This document shows, piece by piece, positions 1-14,074 of a DNA stretch of 64,000 nt. The DNA comes from Microbacterium trichothecenolyticum. GTDB taxonomy: Bacteria; Actinomycetota; Actinomycetes; Actinomycetales; Microbacteriaceae. The stretch is taken from positions 186,001-250,000 of the forward strand of contig NZ_JYJA01000036.1 in assembly GCF_000956465.1 (NCBI RefSeq), written 5' to 3'. The notes beneath the pieces were generated by a model. It had not been told where the DNA came from, did no database searches, and saw only the letters and a list, made by a program, of their open reading frames with translations. How positions within the stretch are numbered: position 1 is the stretch's first letter; each line of letters begins with the position of its first letter. The position numbers and the translations under genes are program-made.

Positions 1-514
1 CGGGCGCCGATCGGCGGACCTCGGCGAGCGCACCGGCGACGGCATCCGCCGTCTCGTCGATCTGGTCGCGCCGCTCGGTCCACGCCTCGTGCACCGCCGC
101 GAGCACCTGGCGGAACGCCGGGATGCCGGCGCGAGGCTGCGGCGGGAAGTACGTCCCCGCGTAGAACGGCCGCCCTTCGGGCGTCGCGAACACGGTCAGC
201 GGCCAGCCGAGGCTCTGCGAGAACGCCGAAGCGGCGGCCATGTAGGCGGCGTCGACCTCGGGGTGCTCCTCGCGGTCGACCTTGATCGACACGAAGCCGG
301 CGTCGAGCTCGGCGGCGGTCGTCTCGTCCTCGAAGGACTCCCGAGCCATCACATGGCACCAGTGACACGTCGAGTAGCCGATCGACACCATGACAGGCAC
401 GTCGCGGCGTCGTGCTTCTGCGAACGCCTCCTCGCCCCACGGGAACCACGCGACCGGATTGCCCGCGTGGGCTCTCAGGTACGGGCTCGTCGCGTCCGCG
501 AGGCGAGGGTTCAC
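1..514 (-). CDS. DUF255 thioredoxin-fold protein (YyaL/SPATA20-like), 5' part only
   Basis: N-terminal 171 residues of a protein whose remainder lies beyond the left edge. The start is taken as GTG at 512-514, giving [20 protein letters not shown], the usual opening of DUF255 proteins. The CHWCHVM motif (a thioredoxin-like CxxC) follows, then [11 protein letters not shown] and GWPLTVF, all typical of this family. Full-length members are about 600-700 residues, with this thioredoxin-like domain followed by an (alpha/alpha)6 barrel. The biochemical role in bacteria is not settled; a redox or sugar-related role is usually assumed. It is on the same strand as the aldo/keto reductase just upstream (28-nt gap), so the two may be co-transcribed. 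Family assignment is firm, function is not. Confidence 0.85.
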   Translation of the reverse strand, partial: MNPRLADATSPYLRAHAGNPVAWFPWGEEAFAEARRRDVPVMVSIGYSTCHWCHVMARESFEDETTAAELDAGFVSIKVDREEHPEVDAAYMAAASAFSQSLGWPLTVFATPEGRPFYAGTYFPPQPRAGIPAFRQVLAAVHEAWTERRDQIDETADAVAGALAEVRRSAP

Positions 515-542
515 GGTATCCGCTCCTGCCGCCCGCGAGCGG

Positions 543-5403
<4,861 letters not shown>

Positions 5404-5432
5404 CCGCCTCGACGACAGGAGTTGCCCCCGTC

Positions 5433-6374
5433 ATGACCACTGCGATCGCCTACACCGAGTTCGGGGGCCCTGAGGTCCTGCATGAGATCCCCGTACCCGA
5501 GCCGGTGCCCGCACCCGGGCAGCTTGCGATCCGCGTCACGGCTGCCGGCGTCAATCCGATCGACGCGAAGCTCCGCTCGGGCCGGCGGCCGTCGGCGGAG
5601 ATCGTCGATCCGCGCCGCATCGGCGCCGACGGCGCCGGAGTCGTCACCGCGGTCGGCGAAGGCGTCGACGGGTTCCGTGTGGGTGAGCCGGTCGTCTTCA
5701 CCGGGGCGTTCGGCGCCTACGCGACCGAGATCGCGGTTCCCGCCTCCCACGTCTTCCCTCGCCCGCCGCAGGTGAGCGCCGCCGAAGGCGCCGCTCTGGG
5801 CGTCCCGGTCGGCACGGCGTACCAGGCGCTCCGCTCGCTCGCGGTGGGCGGCGACGACACCGTGCTCGTGCACGCCGGGTCGGGCGCCGTCGGCCAGGCG
5901 CTCATCCAGTTCGCCGTGCTGTGGGGGGCGACCGTCGTCGCCACGTCGTCCGAAGGCCGATTCGACCGCGTCCGCGAGCTCGGTGCCATCCCGGTCGCGT
6001 ACGGCGACGGGCTCGCCGACCGGGTGCGCGCGGCGGCTCCGCAGGGCGTGACCGTCGCGATCGACGCCGCCGGCACGGACGAGGCCCTCCGCACCTCGCT
6101 CGATCTGGTCGCCGACCGGCACCGGATCGCGACGCTGGTGCGAGGACGGGATGCCGCCGGCCTCGGCATCCGCGCGTTCTCGGGCGGCTCGCCCGAACCG
6201 CTCACCGGGCAGCAGCAGGTCTGGCGCACCGAGGCGGTGCCCGTCGCGCTCGCGCTCATGGCCGCCCGACGCTTCTCGGTCGAGCTCGGTCCGTCCTTCG
6301 CGCTCGCCGACGCCGCCGAGGCGCATCGCGCGGCCGAGACGGGCGTGGCGGGCAAGATCACCCTCGTGCCGTGA
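5433..6374 (+). CDS. NADP-dependent MDR-family oxidoreductase (quinone reductase-like)
   Basis: 313-residue zinc-independent medium-chain dehydrogenase/reductase. The N-terminus (MTTAIAYTEFGGPEVLHEIP) and GVNPIDAKLRSG are the GroES-like catalytic domain, and VHAGSGAVGQ is the AxxGxxG nucleotide-binding turn. No structural-zinc cysteine cluster is visible, consistent with the quinone oxidoreductase branch. ATG at 5433 is preceded by a weak AGGAG-type site about 12 nt upstream. It lies 29 nt after hrpA and may share its transcript; it converges with the sulfurtransferase gene. Substrate unknown. Confidence 0.87.
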   Translation: MTTAIAYTEFGGPEVLHEIPVPEPVPAPGQLAIRVTAAGVNPIDAKLRSGRRPSAEIVDPRRIGADGAGVVTAVGEGVDGFRVGEPVVFTGAFGAYATEIAVPASHVFPRPPQVSAAEGAALGVPVGTAYQALRSLAVGGDDTVLVHAGSGAVGQALIQFAVLWGATVVATSSEGRFDRVRELGAIPVAYGDGLADRVRAAAPQGVTVAIDAAGTDEALRTSLDLVADRHRIATLVRGRDAAGLGIRAFSGGSPEPLTGQQQVWRTEAVPVALALMAARRFSVELGPSFALADAAEAHRAAETGVAGKITLVP

Positions 6375-6400
6375 CCCGTCGAGACCGGCCACCGCGCCGG

Positions 6401-7252
6401 TCACACTGAGCCGGTGACCTCCGCGGGCGCCGGCCCTGTCGCGACCGGGCGTCCGGGAGTGTTCGACCATTGGCTCCACGAGCCCGGGTAGATCCGCAGC
6501 TCCAGCCCGACGAGCTCGGCCGCGAACACCGCCTGCGCGGCGGTCACGCCCGAACCGCAGTACACCGCCGCGGTCACGCCGTCGCCGACGCCGACCGTGC
6601 CGAACAGCGCGCGCAGACTCGCAGCATCCCGGAATCGCTCACCGTCCATGTAGGCGCCGGTCGGGAGGTTCACGGCGCCCGGGATGTGGCCGGCGATCGG
6701 GTCGATCGGCTCGACCTCGCCTCGGTAGCGCTCGGCGGCACGTACGTCGATGAGCACGCCCGACGCGGCGAGCGCGGCGGCCTCGTCGATCGACAGCACG
6801 GGCTCGGCGATCGGCGCGAGCCGGACCGCACCCGGCTCGGGCGTGACGGGTCCGGACTCCACCGGCAGGCCGGCCGCGGTCCAGGCGCCGAGGCCGCCGT
6901 CGAGGATGCGCACGTCGGCGATGCCGGAGCGCGTCAGCAGCCACCATGCGCGCGAGGCGCCCAGGGCGCGATCGTCGTCGTAGACGACCACCGTGTCGCC
7001 GTCGTCGATGCCCCAGCGGTGCGCGGCCGCCTGCAGCGCTTCACGAGGAGGAAGCGGATGCCTCCCCTCGTCGGGGCGACCGTGCTGCGAGAGCTCCGTC
7101 TCCATGTCGACGTACACGGCGCCGGGCACATGCCCCTCGAGGTGCTCGGCGCTGCCGTCGGGGCGGTCGAGGCGGTAGCGCACATCGAGCACGCGCACGG
7201 CGGAGGACCGGAGGAGATCGTCGAGTTCTGCGGGGGTGATCAGCTGCGCCAC
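6401..7252 (-). CDS. Two-domain sulfurtransferase (thiosulfate/3-mercaptopyruvate type)
   Basis: 283 residues with two rhodanese domains. The first (residues about 1-130) keeps the fold signature VLDVRYRLDRPDG but has no active-site cysteine. The second carries the loop CGSGVTA with catalytic Cys232, the form found in mercaptopyruvate/thiosulfate sulfurtransferases (SseA-like). It moves sulfane sulfur from thiosulfate or mercaptopyruvate to thiophilic acceptors; which donor is used here cannot be decided. Start is GTG at 7250-7252 (VAQLITPAELDDLL), chosen because homologues begin just here and the upstream open frame overlaps the divergent metY region. It converges with the MDR gene, 26 nt apart. 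Confidence 0.88.
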   Translation of the reverse strand: MAQLITPAELDDLLRSSAVRVLDVRYRLDRPDGSAEHLEGHVPGAVYVDMETELSQHGRPDEGRHPLPPREALQAAAHRWGIDDGDTVVVYDDDRALGASRAWWLLTRSGIADVRILDGGLGAWTAAGLPVESGPVTPEPGAVRLAPIAEPVLSIDEAAALAASGVLIDVRAAERYRGEVEPIDPIAGHIPGAVNLPTGAYMDGERFRDAASLRALFGTVGVGDGVTAAVYCGSGVTAAQAVFAAELVGLELRIYPGSWSQWSNTPGRPVATGPAPAEVTGSV

Positions 7253-7367
7253 CCGACCATTCTGGCGTGCCGGCGCACTACCGCCCCTCCAGCGGCCCCG
7301 GGCCGGGCTCGCAACAGTTCGACACACGACGCACCGCCCCGGGCGCCGCGGCTCGACAATGGTCTGC

Positions 7368-8738
7368 ATGCCTGAACAGACTCGTCCTGCCGCCCCTCGC
7401 TCGTTCGCGACGGCGCAGGTGCAGGCCGGGTTCGACTCCGGCATCGCGGAGAACACCGCCATCCCCTCCATCCATCAGTCCAACGGCTTCGAGTTCCGCT
7501 CGCTCGCCGAGGCACGCGACCTCTTCGCGCTGCGCAAGGACGGCAACATCTACAGCCGTGCGGCGAACCCGACCGTGCTCGTGTTCGAGCGCCGTGTCGC
7601 GGAGCTCGAGGGCGGCATCGCCGCGGCCGGTGTCGCATCGGGGCAGGCCGCCGTCGCCGTGGCACTCCTGGCGCTCGCCAAGCAGGGCGAGCACATCGTC
7701 GCCGCCCGTCAGCTCTACGGCGGCACCGTCGACCTGCTGCAGGACACGTTCGCCGACTGGGGCATCGAGGTGACGTTCGTCGACCAGGACGACCTCGCCG
7801 CGTGGCGCGCCGCCGTTCGGCCGACCACCCGCGCGCTGTTCGCCGAGTCGATCTCGAATCCGATCGCGCAGGTGCTGGACCTCGGCGCCGTCGCCGCCGT
7901 CGCCAAGGAGGCGGGCGTGCCTCTGGTGATCGACAACACCGTCGCGACGCCGTACCTGCAGCGCGCGAAGGACTTCGGCGCCGACATCGTGGTGCACTCC
8001 GCCACGAAGTTCCTCGGCGGCCACGGCACGTCCCTCGGCGGCGTCGTCGTCGACCTGGGCACCTTCGACTTCACGGCGGAGCCCGAGCGCTGGCCGCAGC
8101 TGACCCAGACGTATCCGCGCGTGCCGGACGGCAGCCTCGTCGAGCGCTTCGGCGAGACCGGGTCGCCGTACATCGCGCTGGTCAAGACGAAGTACGTGCA
8201 TGACCTCGGTCCGTCGCTGTCGGCCTTCAACGCCTTCCAGCTGCTCCAGGGCCTCGAGACCCTCGACCTGCGCATGGAGCGGCACACCGCGAGCGCCCTC
8301 ACGGTCGCCCGGTTCCTCGAGACGCACCCCGCTGTGTCGCGCGTGCACCACCCGGGGCTGGAGTCGAGCCCGTGGCACGCACAGGCGCAGACCTATCTCC
8401 CCGACGGCGTGAGCTCGGTGTTCGCGTTCGACCTGCCCGCCACCGGCGACGCCGAGGCGGACTTCCGGCTCGTCGAGGCGTTCATCTCGCGCCTGCAGGT
8501 GATCCGTCTGGTGGCGAACATCGGCGACGCGCGCAGCCTGGTCGCGCACCCGTCGTCGATGACGCACAGCCACATGTCGCCGACGCAGCTCGCCGAGGCG
8601 CACATCGGCCCGACCACGGTGCGCCTGTCGATCGGCCTCGAGGACGCCCGCGACATCGTCGACGACCTCGCCCGCGCTCTGGACCAGGTCCCTGCCGCCC
8701 AGCGCCGCGGCGAACTCGCGGAGAGCGTTGCCCGCTAG
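7368..8738 (+). CDS. metY: O-acetylhomoserine sulfhydrylase (MetY-like, PLP enzyme)
   Basis: 456-residue Cys/Met-metabolism PLP enzyme. It converts O-acetylhomoserine plus sulfide to homocysteine in direct sulfhydrylation. The PLP lysine is Lys214 in [15 protein letters not shown]; the N-terminal [15 protein letters not shown] and GQAA motifs and C-terminal [12 protein letters not shown] fit the OAH sulfhydrylase branch rather than cystathionine gamma-synthase. The ATG at 7368 is used; an ATG nine bases earlier (7359) is an alternative, and neither has a strong ribosome-binding site. It is divergent from the sulfurtransferase, so two sulfur-metabolism genes share one upstream region. Confidence 0.9.
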   Translation: MPEQTRPAAPRSFATAQVQAGFDSGIAENTAIPSIHQSNGFEFRSLAEARDLFALRKDGNIYSRAANPTVLVFERRVAELEGGIAAAGVASGQAAVAVALLALAKQGEHIVAARQLYGGTVDLLQDTFADWGIEVTFVDQDDLAAWRAAVRPTTRALFAESISNPIAQVLDLGAVAAVAKEAGVPLVIDNTVATPYLQRAKDFGADIVVHSATKFLGGHGTSLGGVVVDLGTFDFTAEPERWPQLTQTYPRVPDGSLVERFGETGSPYIALVKTKYVHDLGPSLSAFNAFQLLQGLETLDLRMERHTASALTVARFLETHPAVSRVHHPGLESSPWHAQAQTYLPDGVSSVFAFDLPATGDAEADFRLVEAFISRLQVIRLVANIGDARSLVAHPSSMTHSHMSPTQLAEAHIGPTTVRLSIGLEDARDIVDDLARALDQVPAAQRRGELAESVAR

Positions 8739-8800
8739 CCGCGAGTGCTCCGCACGCCCGGCCCTTGCACCCGTCGGGCAGGGTCGGTAGTTTCACGACC

Positions 8801-9664
8801 ATGGCGCGGTCTCTGGGGAGCCTGGCCGTCCTCTCGCTTGTCGTGCTGCTCGCTGGGTGCACACCCGCAGCGGGCGATACCGCAGCGCCCTCGCCATCGC
8901 CGTCGCCGGAGGGTCCGACGGCATCGTCGACGCCGACGCCGACCAGCCCCGGACTCGACGGGGAGTGGATCGTGGATCTCGCGGACCCGGATCCGGGCTG
9001 CATCATGCTGCTCGGCTATCGTCACCTGACGGTCGCCGGCGAAACGGGAATTCTCGATACCGGCGAGACCCCGCTGGCCGGGCCCGTCGAACTGCACGGC
9101 GACGCCGTCACGATGCACCTGGAGCGCACGGCGCCGACCAAGGATGCGATCGACATCACCGCAGCACTCGGTCAAGACGGGGTCGCGCGCGGGACGGGCG
9201 AGGCCGGCGGCATCCATCCCGGCGGGACGAACGGCTATGCCTGCACGATCCCGCTGTCGCTCGTGCCCGCCGGCGCCGTCGCCGACATGCCGCCCTTCGA
9301 CACGATCGACGGAACGTGGTGCGCGGCCTACGACCGGACCAGCTGCATGACGATCGCCGACAGCATGGTCGCCGACCTGGACAACCCGCCCCACTCGAAG
9401 CTCGACGATCCGACGCCCGGCGGCTTCGGCGACCCCTGCTACGGGAGCGGGATGACGCCGATCGACCCCAACGGCGGCGGCGGCGCCGCGCTGTACTTCT
9501 GTCCGAAGGGCTATGCGATCCAGACCGGCAGCGGCGGGGTGGAGGGCGAGATCATCGCCGAGCACGACAACGTCGCGTTCGACCGGCTCTACCTGACTCA
9601 GAACCCGCCGTACCTGGGGGTGTACTTCCGCGAGGACGATCTCGCCGCCGCGCTGCAGCAGTAG
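8801..9664 (+). CDS. Secreted lipoprotein of unknown function
   Basis: 287 residues with a clear lipoprotein signal: hydrophobic stretch then LLAGC, so Cys20 would be acylated and the protein anchored outside the membrane. A Ser/Pro/Thr-rich linker follows (about residues 27-50). The mature part has eight or more cysteines in paired contexts (CIMLL, YACTI, TWCAAY, SCMTI, PCYGSG, YFCPKG), suggesting disulfides in an extracellular domain. I do not recognise the fold. It lies between metY and the oxidoreductase on the same strand but with spacers of 62 and 48 nt, so a shared transcript is possible only. Confidence 0.72.
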   Translation: MARSLGSLAVLSLVVLLAGCTPAAGDTAAPSPSPSPEGPTASSTPTPTSPGLDGEWIVDLADPDPGCIMLLGYRHLTVAGETGILDTGETPLAGPVELHGDAVTMHLERTAPTKDAIDITAALGQDGVARGTGEAGGIHPGGTNGYACTIPLSLVPAGAVADMPPFDTIDGTWCAAYDRTSCMTIADSMVADLDNPPHSKLDDPTPGGFGDPCYGSGMTPIDPNGGGGAALYFCPKGYAIQTGSGGVEGEIIAEHDNVAFDRLYLTQNPPYLGVYFREDDLAAALQQ

Positions 9665-9712
9665 ACGGCCTCCTCCGGGCACGGGGGGCATCGCGCCACT
9701 AGCCTCGTGTTC

Positions 9713-10705
9713 ATGAACTCGCCCTCCTCCCCCCGCTGGGGGATCCTCGGACCGGGCGGCATCGCCCGTGCGTTCACCAGCGACCTGCGCACCGCCGGGC
9801 TCGACGTCGCCGCGGTGGGCTCGCGGCGACGCGAGACCGCTGAGGCGTTCGCCGCCGACTTCGCCATCCCGCACGCCCACGGCTCGTACGAGGAACTCGT
9901 CGCCGATCCGGACGTCGACATCGTCTACATCGCGACGCCGCATCCGATGCACGCGGCGAACGCCCTCCTCGCCCTCGCAGCGGGCAAGCACGTGCTGGTC
10001 GAGAAGGCGTTCACCCTCAACGCGGCGGAGGCCCTGGAGGTACGCGACGCCGCAGCGGAACGCGGACTCCTCGCGATGGAGGCGATGTGGACGCGGTATC
10101 TGCCGCACATGGTCCGCATCCGCGAACTCGTGGAGTCGGGCGCCCTCGGCGAGGTCCGCGCCGTCACCGCCGACCACACACAGCTGCTGCCCTCCGACCC
10201 GGCGCACCGCATCAACGCGCTGGAACTCGGCGGCGGTGCCCTCCTCGACCTCGGGGTCTACCCGGTCTCGTTCGCGTGGGACATCCTGGGCGAGCCCCTC
10301 TCCATCGCCGCGGCCGCCCGCATCGGCGACGCGGGATCCGACACCGAGGTGGCGACGATCATGACGCACGCGTCGGGTGCGCTGTCGACCTCCATCTCCG
10401 CATCCCGCGCAGCCGGCCCCAACACCGCGACGATCATCGGCACAGAGGCCCGCATCGACATCGACAGCGTCTGGTACACGGCCACCTCGTTCCGCCTCGT
10501 CAGCCCCGACGGCACGGTGATCGAGGAATTCCGCTCCGACATCGACGGCCGCGGCATGCAGTACCAGGCGCTCGCGGCTGAGCGGTACCTCGCCGAGGGC
10601 CGCACCGATTCCGACGTGCTGCCGATCGACGAGACCGTCGCGATCATGGCCACGCTCGACGAGATCCGCGACCTCGTCGGCGTCCACTACCCCGGTGAGG
10701 AGTGA
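9713..10705 (+). CDS. Gfo/Idh/MocA-family NAD(P)-dependent oxidoreductase
   Basis: 330 residues. N-terminal Rossmann domain begins WGILGPGGIARAF and contains the family signature EKAFTLNAAEA; the C-terminal sheet domain follows (GALLDLGVYPVSFAWDILG). Members oxidise sugars, inositols or dihydrodiols, often trans-1,2-dihydrobenzenediol dehydrogenase-like proteins. Start at ATG 9713 (MNSPSSPRW); GTG at 9707 is also possible. Its stop precedes the NYN-domain gene start by one base, so the two are almost certainly co-transcribed. Confidence 0.88.
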   Translation: MNSPSSPRWGILGPGGIARAFTSDLRTAGLDVAAVGSRRRETAEAFAADFAIPHAHGSYEELVADPDVDIVYIATPHPMHAANALLALAAGKHVLVEKAFTLNAAEALEVRDAAAERGLLAMEAMWTRYLPHMVRIRELVESGALGEVRAVTADHTQLLPSDPAHRINALELGGGALLDLGVYPVSFAWDILGEPLSIAAAARIGDAGSDTEVATIMTHASGALSTSISASRAAGPNTATIIGTEARIDIDSVWYTATSFRLVSPDGTVIEEFRSDIDGRGMQYQALAAERYLAEGRTDSDVLPIDETVAIMATLDEIRDLVGVHYPGEE

Positions 10706-10706
10706 C

Positions 10707-11582
10707 ATGCCCGACCTGCAGAGCCCCCGCGTGGCGGTGTACCTGGACTTCGACAACATCGTGATGTCGTGGTACGACCGCGTGCACGGCAAGAACTCCT
10801 ACTCGCGCGACCGTCAGAAGATCGCGACGGATGCCTCGGACCCCGAGATCGCCGAGCGCCTCGCCGCCGCGACGATCGACGTCGGCGCCATCATCGACTA
10901 CGCGACGTCGTTCGGCACCCTGGTGCTCACCCGGGCGTACGCCGACTGGTCGGCGCCGGTCAACGCGGAGTACCGCTCCCAGCTCGTGGCGCGCGCCGTC
11001 GACCTCGTGCAGCTCTTCCCCGCCGCCGCGTACGCGAAGAACGGCGCCGACATCCGCCTCGCCGTGGACACCGTCGAGGACATGTTCCGCCTCCCCGACC
11101 TCACGCACGTGGTCATCGTCGCCGGCGACTCCGACTACGTGCCGCTCGCCCAGCGCTGCCGCCGCCTCGGCCGATTCGTCGTGGGGGTGGGCGTCGCGGG
11201 ATCGACCGCGAAGTCGCTCGCCGCGGCGTGCGACCAGTTCGACTCGTACGACGCGCTCCCGGGTGTGGCGGCTCCGCCGACCGGGAAGAAGGATGCCGCG
11301 CCGCAGCGCGCGTCCGGCAGCCGGCGCTCGAGGAAGGCCGCCGTCGACCCGACCGAGTCCCTCCTCGAGCGCGCGCTGCGGCTCGAGAGCGACAAGGAGG
11401 GCGTGGAGTGGCAGCACGCCTCGGCGGTGAAGAGCCTCATCAAACGACTCGACCCGTCGTTCAGCGAGAAGGCCCTCGGGCACAAGAGCTTCTCCGAGTT
11501 CGTGAAGGCCCACCCCGGCGTCGCCGAGGTCGACGAATCCGGAAACATCGTCCTCATCCGCCTGGCCGCCGACCGGCGCTGA
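10707..11582 (+). CDS. NYN-domain (PIN-like) putative RNase with C-terminal OST-HTH-like domain
   Basis: 291 residues. The N-terminal NYN domain has the acidic set expected of the PIN-like fold: VYLDFDNIV (Asp14, Asp16), KNGADIRLAVD and GDSDYVPLAQRC. A linker rich in Lys/Arg/Ser (residues about 195-215) leads to a C-terminal winged-helix segment (SLLERALRLESDKEGVEWQHASAVKSLI) resembling an OST-HTH/LOTUS RNA-binding domain. NYN proteins are presumed metal-dependent ribonucleases; the target is unknown. Starts one base after the preceding oxidoreductase stop, at ATG 10707. Confidence 0.82.
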   Translation: MPDLQSPRVAVYLDFDNIVMSWYDRVHGKNSYSRDRQKIATDASDPEIAERLAAATIDVGAIIDYATSFGTLVLTRAYADWSAPVNAEYRSQLVARAVDLVQLFPAAAYAKNGADIRLAVDTVEDMFRLPDLTHVVIVAGDSDYVPLAQRCRRLGRFVVGVGVAGSTAKSLAAACDQFDSYDALPGVAAPPTGKKDAAPQRASGSRRSRKAAVDPTESLLERALRLESDKEGVEWQHASAVKSLIKRLDPSFSEKALGHKSFSEFVKAHPGVAEVDESGNIVLIRLAADRR

Positions 11583-11606
11583 GTCCGGCGGGCGCGACAC
11601 CGCGTG

Positions 11607-11641
11607 ATCCCACGGCCGACCTGGGAAATCGGCCGTGGGAT
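11607..11641. promoter_or_regulatory. Perfect 13-bp inverted repeat upstream of the ROK gene
   Basis: Arms 11607-11619 (atcccacggccga) and 11629-11641 are perfect complements with a 9-nt spacer. The repeat ends 12 nt before the ROK regulator's GTG start. It could end the preceding transcript (there is no T-run) or serve as the operator at which the ROK protein regulates itself and the transporter genes behind it. The position hard against the start favours a regulatory role; not decided. Confidence 0.55.
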
Positions 11642-11653
11642 ACAGTGTGAGCT

Positions 11654-12856
11654 GTGGCACGCCGTCAAGCCCCGCCGGGCTCGCAGACCTCGCTCCGCGA
11701 GGCCAATCGCGCGCGCGTCATCGAGTCTCTGAAGCGCCACGGCCGTCTCACGCAGATCGAGCTCGCCGGCAGCACGGGCCTCTCGCCCGCCACCGTCTCG
11801 AACATCGTCAAAGAGCTGACCGCATCGGGCCTGCTGCACACGTCGTTCACCACGAGCAGCGGACGCCGCGCGACCCTCGTGTCGCTCGCCCGCCGTCTGG
11901 GACTGGTCGCCGGCGTCCACTACAGCTCCCGCCACCTGCACATCGCGATCGCCGACACCGCGCGCACGATCGTGACGCAGTCGTCGCTCCCGCTCCCACT
12001 GGACCACCGCCACGACTCCGAGCTCGACCGCCTCGCGCTGCTGCTCGGCGACATGATGGAGTCCCTCGGCGGATCCATCACCGACCTCCTCGGCGTCGGG
12101 CTGGCCCTGCCCGCGCCGATCGACCCCCGCACCGGGATGGTGTCCACACCGGGGCTCCTGCGCGGCTGGGAGAATGTCGACGTCGCCGAGAGCCTGGCCA
12201 TCCGCATCGGCCGCCCGGTGCATGTCGACAGTGAGGCGAACCTCGGCGGACTCGCCGAGGCCCGCGAGGGCAACGGGCGGTCCGCGGCGTCGTCGGTGTT
12301 CATCCGCGTGGGCCACACGATCAGCGCCGGACTCGTCGTGAACGGCGATCTCTTCCGCGGCGTCAACGGCAAGGCCGGCCAGATCGGCCACGTGACGCTC
12401 GACGAGAACGGCCCCATCTGCCGCTGCAGCAACCGCGGATGCCTCGAGACCTACGCCGGCGGCCCCGCCCTGCTGTCGCTGTTCCCGCCCAGCGAAGGCA
12501 TGCACCGCCTCGGCGACCTGCTGCACGCCGCCGAACTCGGCGACGGCGCCGCACGCCGCGTGATCGCCGACGCCGGCCGCCACATCGGAATCGCCGCCGC
12601 GAGCCTGTGCAACCTGTTCGACCCCGAGATCATCGTCGTCGGCGGCGAGCTCGGTCAGGCCGGCGAGATCCTCATGGCCCCGATGCGCCACTCGCTCGAG
12701 CGCACCGCGCTCCCCTCTGCAGACGGCCTCCCCGAGATCGTCGGCGCCTCGTTCGGGGAGTGGGCCGAGACGCGCGGCGCCATCGCGATCGCCCTCGACC
12801 ACGTCACGGTCGACGCCCAGCTTCCGACTGCGCCGTCGCTGCCCATCACCGCATAG
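11654..12856 (+). CDS. ROK-family transcriptional regulator (NagC/XylR-like)
   Basis: 400 residues. A MarR-like winged helix occupies about residues 15-75 (LTQIELAGSTGLSPATVSNI), followed by a sugar-kinase-like ROK domain. The ROK zinc motif is present as CRCSNRGCLET, with GQIGH just before it. Such proteins bind sugars or sugar phosphates and control uptake genes. It sits 9 nt before the first binding-protein gene of a double xylose-type ABC transporter cluster, so local control of that cluster is the likely job. GTG start at 11654; a 13-bp inverted repeat lies just upstream. Confidence 0.9.
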   Translation: MARRQAPPGSQTSLREANRARVIESLKRHGRLTQIELAGSTGLSPATVSNIVKELTASGLLHTSFTTSSGRRATLVSLARRLGLVAGVHYSSRHLHIAIADTARTIVTQSSLPLPLDHRHDSELDRLALLLGDMMESLGGSITDLLGVGLALPAPIDPRTGMVSTPGLLRGWENVDVAESLAIRIGRPVHVDSEANLGGLAEAREGNGRSAASSVFIRVGHTISAGLVVNGDLFRGVNGKAGQIGHVTLDENGPICRCSNRGCLETYAGGPALLSLFPPSEGMHRLGDLLHAAELGDGAARRVIADAGRHIGIAAASLCNLFDPEIIVVGGELGQAGEILMAPMRHSLERTALPSADGLPEIVGASFGEWAETRGAIAIALDHVTVDAQLPTAPSLPITA

Positions 12857-12865
12857 GCTCGTCCG

Positions 12866-14023
12866 ATGCCCCGTACGCGACTGGATCGGCCGCGACGGCG
12901 CCCGATCGGGCGTCGCGCGCCGGCGACAGCCTGGCCTTCACACCCGCAGGCTCGCCCCAGCGCGCCGGCGCTGCGGGGGGTGGGCGCAGGAACCGGCCTC
13001 CTCCTCGCCGCGGCGTTGCTGTCGGCCTGCTCCGGTGCACCCGCGCCGGGCGGAACCCCCTCCGACGACACGATCGCGCTGCTGCTGCCCGACGCGAAGA
13101 CCGCACGGTACGAGACGTTCGACCGGCCGATGTTCGAGGCCCGCGTCGCCGAGCTCGGCGACTACGAGGTGCTCTACGCCAACGCCGACCAGGACGCCGC
13201 GAAGCAGCAGCAGCAGGCGGAGTCGGCGCTGACGGCCGGGGCCGGCGTGCTCGTGCTCGATCCGGTGGACGCGAACGCGGCCGTCAGCATCGTGAGCTCG
13301 GCCAACGCGAAGGGCGTGCCCGTCATCTCGTACGACCGGCTCATCGCCGGCGGCGACCTGGCGTACTACATCTCGTTCGACAACGAGAAGGTCGGGGTGC
13401 TGCAGGCCACCGCGTTCGTGGAGGGCGTGCACGCGGAGGACGACGGCAGCGGCATCCTGATGGTCAACGGCTCGCCCACCGACAGCAACGCGGCGCTGTT
13501 CAAGCACGGTGCCCACAGCATCATCGACGGCAGCGGACTGCGCGTGCTCGCCGAGTACGACACCCCCGGGTGGAGCCCTGAGAAGGCGCAGGAGTGGGTG
13601 TCGGGCCAGATCGCCCAGCACGGCGGCGCCATCGCCGGGGTGTACGCGGCGAACGACGCGACGGCCGGCGGCGCCATCGCGGCGCTGCGGGTCGCCAACG
13701 TCGAGCCCCTCCCGATCGTGACGGGCCAGGATGCCGAGCTCTCCGCGATCCAGCGCATCCTCACCGGCGACCAGTACATGACCGTCTACAAGGCGATCAA
13801 GCCGCAGGCCGAGCTCGCCGCCGAGGTCGCGGTCAAGCTGCTCCACGGCGAGGAGGTCACCGCTCCGCTCGAGATCCAGGGCACGCCGGCCACTCTGCTC
13901 GACCCGGTGGCCGTGACGATCGACGACATCATGGACACCGTGGTCGCCGACGGGTTCTGGACCGTCGAAGACATCTGCACCCCGGCGTACGCGGATGCGT
14001 GCGAAGCGGCGGGCATCGGGTAG
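12866..14023 (+). CDS. Sugar ABC transporter substrate-binding lipoprotein (XylF-like), copy 1
   Basis: 385 residues as read from ATG 12866. The signal peptide is unusual: about 38 Arg/Pro-rich residues, then GTGLLLAAALLSAC with lipobox Cys55. A GTG at 12980, preceded by a run of six Gs, gives a shorter protein and may be the true start. The mature part matches XylF-type periplasmic-binding proteins: LLLPDAKTARYETFDRP, YISFDNEKVGVLQATAF, NDATAGGAI and TGQDAELSAIQRIL. It captures a pentose- or hexose-like sugar outside the membrane for the permease and ATPase encoded next. Exact sugar unknown. Confidence 0.88.
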   Translation: MPRTRLDRPRRRPIGRRAPATAWPSHPQARPSAPALRGVGAGTGLLLAAALLSACSGAPAPGGTPSDDTIALLLPDAKTARYETFDRPMFEARVAELGDYEVLYANADQDAAKQQQQAESALTAGAGVLVLDPVDANAAVSIVSSANAKGVPVISYDRLIAGGDLAYYISFDNEKVGVLQATAFVEGVHAEDDGSGILMVNGSPTDSNAALFKHGAHSIIDGSGLRVLAEYDTPGWSPEKAQEWVSGQIAQHGGAIAGVYAANDATAGGAIAALRVANVEPLPIVTGQDAELSAIQRILTGDQYMTVYKAIKPQAELAAEVAVKLLHGEEVTAPLEIQGTPATLLDPVAVTIDDIMDTVVADGFWTVEDICTPAYADACEAAGIG

Positions 14024-14074
14024 GGTCCTGACTCTGACAGGGGTCGGCTGGGGATCGATGAGGACGAGGCGAGG

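Noticed and set aside
12866..12979. Separate small gene ahead of the first binding protein
   Set aside because: It is in frame with the binding protein and has no stop; it is either an unusual signal-peptide extension or untranslated leader before GTG 12980.
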